Assembly: GCA_013698435.1 (NCBI GenBank)
Contig: JACCVA010000013.1
Coordinates: 1-7,323 of the forward strand
DNA length: 7,323 nucleotides
From: Nocardioidaceae bacterium
GTDB taxonomy: Bacteria; Actinomycetota; Actinomycetes; Propionibacteriales; Nocardioidaceae
Direction of reading: 5' to 3'
Position numbers and translations under genes: made by a program
Shown: positions 5,388 through 7,323 of the stretch, in pieces
Numbering within the stretch: the first letter of the stretch is position 1
How the letters are laid out: each line of letters starts with the position of its first letter
The notes under the pieces: generated by a model
Databases searched by the model: none
What the model saw: only the letters and a program-made list of their open reading frames with translations
What the model was told of the DNA's origin: nothing

Positions 5388-6637
5388 GCCTGCTGGTGCT
5401 CGAGGACGGCCGGGTGTTCACGGGTGACCCGTACGGCGCCGAGGGGGAGACGATCGGTGAGGCGGTGTTCTGCACGGCGATGACCGGTTACCAGGAGACG
5501 CTCACCGACCCGTCGTACCACCGCCAGGTCGTGGTGATGACGTCGCCGCACGTCGGCAACACCGGCGTCAACGACAGCGACGACGAGTCGGACCGCATCT
5601 GGGTGGCCGGCTACGTCGTCCGCGACCCGGCACGGGTCCCGAGCAGCTGGCGCGCCCAGCGCAGTCTGCAGGACCGACTCGTCGACGAGGGGGTCGTGGG
5701 CATCAGCGGGGTCGACACCCGCGCGCTGACCCGCCACCTGCGCGAACGCGGTGCGATGCGAGTCGGCATCTCGACCACCGAGGTCGACGCACAGGCCCTG
5801 CTCGCCCGGGTCAGGGAGGCACCGGTGATGACCGGAGCCGCGCTGGCCGCTGAGGTGTCGACACGGAAGGTCTACACCGTGGCGGCGGTCGGGCCGACGC
5901 TCGCGCGCGTGGCGGCGCTCGACCTGGGCATCAAGACGATGACGCCACGCCGGCTGGCCGAGCACGGAATCGAGACCCGGGTGCTGCCGGCCACCGTGAC
6001 GGTTGACGAGCTCCTGGCCGACGAGCCGGACGGGGTGTTCTTCTCCAACGGGCCCGGAGACCCGGCCACCGCGGACCACGAGATCGCGCTGCTGCGTGAC
6101 GTGCTGCGTCGTCGGATCCCTTACTTCGGCATCTGCTTCGGCCACCAGCTCTTCGGTCGCGCGCTCGGGCTGCCCACCTACAAGCTCGGTTACGGCCACC
6201 GCGGCGTCAACCAGCCGGTACTCGACCTGCGCACCGGCCGGGTCGAGGTGACCGCACACAACCACGGCTTCGCTGTGGGGCTCAGCGCCGTAGGCGAGCG
6301 TGAGCACAGCGTCGTAAGCGAACGTGGGCACAGCGCCGTAGGCGAGCGCGGGCACAGCGCCATTGGTGGAGAGCGAGGGGCGCTGCCCTTCGAGACGGAG
6401 TTCGGAAAGGCGGAGGTCACCCACGTCTGCCTTAACGACGACGTGGTCGAAGGGTTGCGCCTCGTCGACCAGCCGGCGTTCTCCGTGCAGTACCACCCCG
6501 AGGCGGCGGCGGGTCCGCACGACGCCGGTCACCTGTTCGACCGCTTCCTCGGCCTCCTCTCCCCGGTTCGTCCGACTGAGCGCGGACACTCGGCGCGGGC
6601 GTCAGCCGGACGAATCAGGAAGGGGGAGGAGGGCTGA
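5384..6637 (+). CDS. carA: Carbamoyl-phosphate synthase small (glutaminase) subunit with repeat insertion
   Basis: CarA hydrolyses glutamine and passes ammonia to CarB. The 417-aa product is longer than the usual ~380. The N-terminal domain (about 1-150) has the family pattern MTGYQETLTDPSY and ISGVDTRALTRHLR. The class I glutamine amidotransferase domain holds FSNGPGDP (220-227), nucleophile C251 in GICFGHQ, HNHGFAV (292-298) and H371/E373 in QYHPEA, so the catalytic triad is complete. Two additions explain the extra length: an insert at about residues 301-333 made of 8-residue repeats (SAVGEREH, SVVSERGH, SAVGERGH, partial fourth), in the loop between HNHGFAV and EVTHVCLNDD, and a basic C-terminal tail after FLGLLSP with ERGHSA at 399-404. 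GTG 5384 overlaps the pyrC stop (GTGA) and gives the standard N terminus; a weak GGGAAG-like SD precedes it. The TGA overlaps the carB ATG by one base. Confidence 0.95.
   Translation: MSLLVLEDGRVFTGDPYGAEGETIGEAVFCTAMTGYQETLTDPSYHRQVVVMTSPHVGNTGVNDSDDESDRIWVAGYVVRDPARVPSSWRAQRSLQDRLVDEGVVGISGVDTRALTRHLRERGAMRVGISTTEVDAQALLARVREAPVMTGAALAAEVSTRKVYTVAAVGPTLARVAALDLGIKTMTPRRLAEHGIETRVLPATVTVDELLADEPDGVFFSNGPGDPATADHEIALLRDVLRRRIPYFGICFGHQLFGRALGLPTYKLGYGHRGVNQPVLDLRTGRVEVTAHNHGFAVGLSAVGEREHSVVSERGHSAVGERGHSAIGGERGALPFETEFGKAEVTHVCLNDDVVEGLRLVDQPAFSVQYHPEAAAGPHDAGHLFDRFLGLLSPVRPTERGHSARASAGRIRKGEEG
6284..6379 (+). repeat. 24-bp tandem repeat, three full copies and one decayed copy, inside carA
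   Basis: Units start at 6284, 6308, 6332 and 6356. Copies 1 and 3 differ at 2 of 24 positions; copy 2 differs from each at 4; copy 4 keeps only the first part. Each unit encodes S(A/V)VxERxH in frame. The unit contains a short CGCC-GTA-GGCG palindrome in copies 1 and 3. Codons that are scarce elsewhere in the window (GTA, GAA, ATT, GGA, CGA) cluster here, hinting that the segment did not evolve as ordinary carA sequence. Confidence 0.85.
6567..6614 (+). repeat. 13-bp inverted repeat at the 3' end of carA
   Basis: TTCGTCCGACTGA (6567-6579) and TCAGCCGGACGAA (6602-6614) are complementary except for one A/C mismatch, enclosing a 22-base GC-rich loop. The structure lies wholly in carA coding sequence and ends 22 bp before the carB start. 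The loop side encodes ERGHSA, the motif of the upstream tandem repeat. It could be a fossil insertion or an mRNA hairpin between carA and carB. Confidence 0.7.
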
Positions 6638-7323
6638 TGCCGCGCCGCGACGACCTCAGCTCGGTCCTCGTCATCGGTTCCGGTCCGATCGTGATCGGCC
6701 AGGCGTGCGAGTTCGACTACTCCGGCACCCAGGCCTGCCGGGTCCTGCGCGACGAGGGCATCCGCGTCGTCTTGGTCAACTCCAACCCGGCGACGATCAT
6801 GACCGACCCCGAGATGGCCGACGCGACGTACGTCGAGCCGATCACGCCGGAGTTCGTGGCCAAGGTGATCGAGAAGGAGCGCCCCGACGCGCTGCTGGCG
6901 ACGCTCGGCGGGCAGACCGCGCTCAACGTCGCGGTGGCGCTGGCGCAGGACGGGACCCTCGACAAGTACGACGTGGAGCTGATCGGGGCCTCGATCGCGG
7001 CGATCGAGGCAGGGGAGAACCGCGAGACGTTCAAAGCGATCGTCACCGGCCTGGGCGGCGACGTGGCCCGATCCTCGGTCTGTCACTCGCTTCCCGAGTG
7101 CTTCGCCGCCGTCGACGCGTTGAGCTACCCCGTGGTGGTGCGGCCGTCGTTCACGATGGGTGGCGCCGGCTCCGGCTTGGCCCGTGACCACGGCGACCTC
7201 CGCCGGATCGCCGGCGCCGGCCTCGACGCGAGCCCCACCACCGAGGTGCTGCTCGAGGAGGCGATCTTGGGCTGGAAGGAGTACGAGCTCGAGGTGATGC
7301 GCGACGGAAACGACAACACCGTG
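6637..7323 (+). CDS. carB: Carbamoyl-phosphate synthase large subunit, N-terminal part (3' end outside window)
   Basis: CarB uses bicarbonate, ammonia from CarA and two ATP to make carbamoyl phosphate for pyrimidines and arginine. The visible 229 codons cover the N-terminal pre-ATP-grasp domain and the first part of the carboxyphosphate ATP-grasp domain. Family motifs are GSGPIVIGQACEFDYSG (14-30), NSNPATIMTDPEMADATY (48-65), GGQTALN (91-97), RPSFTMGG starting at R169, and GWKEYELEV with E215; R169 and E215 align with the E. coli ATP-site residues of the same numbers. The ATG is chosen for the family start MPRRDDL and a purine-rich SD (GGAGGAGG, about 6625-6632) directly upstream. It overlaps the carA stop by one base (TGATG). 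No frameshift or damage is seen; a full protein of about 1,100 residues is expected. Confidence 0.96.
   Translation, partial: MPRRDDLSSVLVIGSGPIVIGQACEFDYSGTQACRVLRDEGIRVVLVNSNPATIMTDPEMADATYVEPITPEFVAKVIEKERPDALLATLGGQTALNVAVALAQDGTLDKYDVELIGASIAAIEAGENRETFKAIVTGLGGDVARSSVCHSLPECFAAVDALSYPVVVRPSFTMGGAGSGLARDHGDLRRIAGAGLDASPTTEVLLEEAILGWKEYELEVMRDGNDNTV

Noticed and set aside
4916..6589. 557-codon open frame on the minus strand across pyrC/carA
   Set aside because: It is antisense to two firmly identified genes, shows no family motif, and is the expected by-product of high GC content and third-position bias. The ALAY-type repeats in it are just the reverse reading of the carA tandem repeat.
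1..7323. CRISPR arrays, tRNA/rRNA genes, insertion sequences, prophage or attachment sites
   Set aside because: I found no spaced direct repeats, tRNA-like segments, transposase motifs or terminal repeats; the window is core housekeeping sequence apart from the carA repeats.

Overview
The window is a very GC-rich actinobacterial chromosome segment of core genes: the 3' end of aroQ, an unnamed membrane-anchored protein gene, efp, nusB, a bldD homologue, and the pyrimidine operon pyrR-pyrB-pyrC-carA-carB, with carB cut by the window edge. The aroQ / efp / nusB / bldD / pyrR-pyrB-pyrC-carA-carB order is the conserved arrangement of high-GC Gram-positives. BldD is a developmental regulator typical of that group. 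EF-P and CarA look most like those of Nocardioides-type Propionibacteriales, but the genus is an inference from recalled sequence patterns, not from a search.

Layout. 1-206: tail of aroQ (+). 165-857: a minus-strand gene for a protein with one N-terminal membrane helix, a Pro-rich linker and a small C-terminal helical region; its 3' end overlaps aroQ. 858-969: divergent intergenic region. 970-1969: efp and nusB (+). 1963-2460: bldD (-), whose stop overlaps that of nusB. 2461-2590: divergent control region with the bldD promoter, a probable pyr promoter and an RNA leader carrying a PyrR-binding hairpin. 2591-7323: pyrR, pyrB, pyrC, carA and carB (+), with every junction overlapping by 1 or 4 nt. 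There is no gene-free stretch above 300 bp.

How it works together. CarA/CarB make carbamoyl phosphate, PyrB condenses it with aspartate, and PyrC closes the ring to dihydroorotate. PyrR senses UMP/UTP and binds the leader hairpin. Here that hairpin has an outer arm that can pair with the pyrR ribosome-binding site, which fits translational repression of the whole coupled operon. EF-P and NusB serve translation and transcription antitermination. BldD is predicted to bind cyclic di-GMP and is transcribed divergently from the pyr operon, with control sites packed into about 130 bp.

Most unusual points: a 24-bp tandem repeat inserted in frame in the glutaminase domain of carA; a 13-bp inverted repeat at the 3' end of carA that repeats the same peptide motif (ERGHSA); and the SD-sequestering PyrR leader. 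No wholly new system is evident; the carA repeats are the best candidate for something undescribed.
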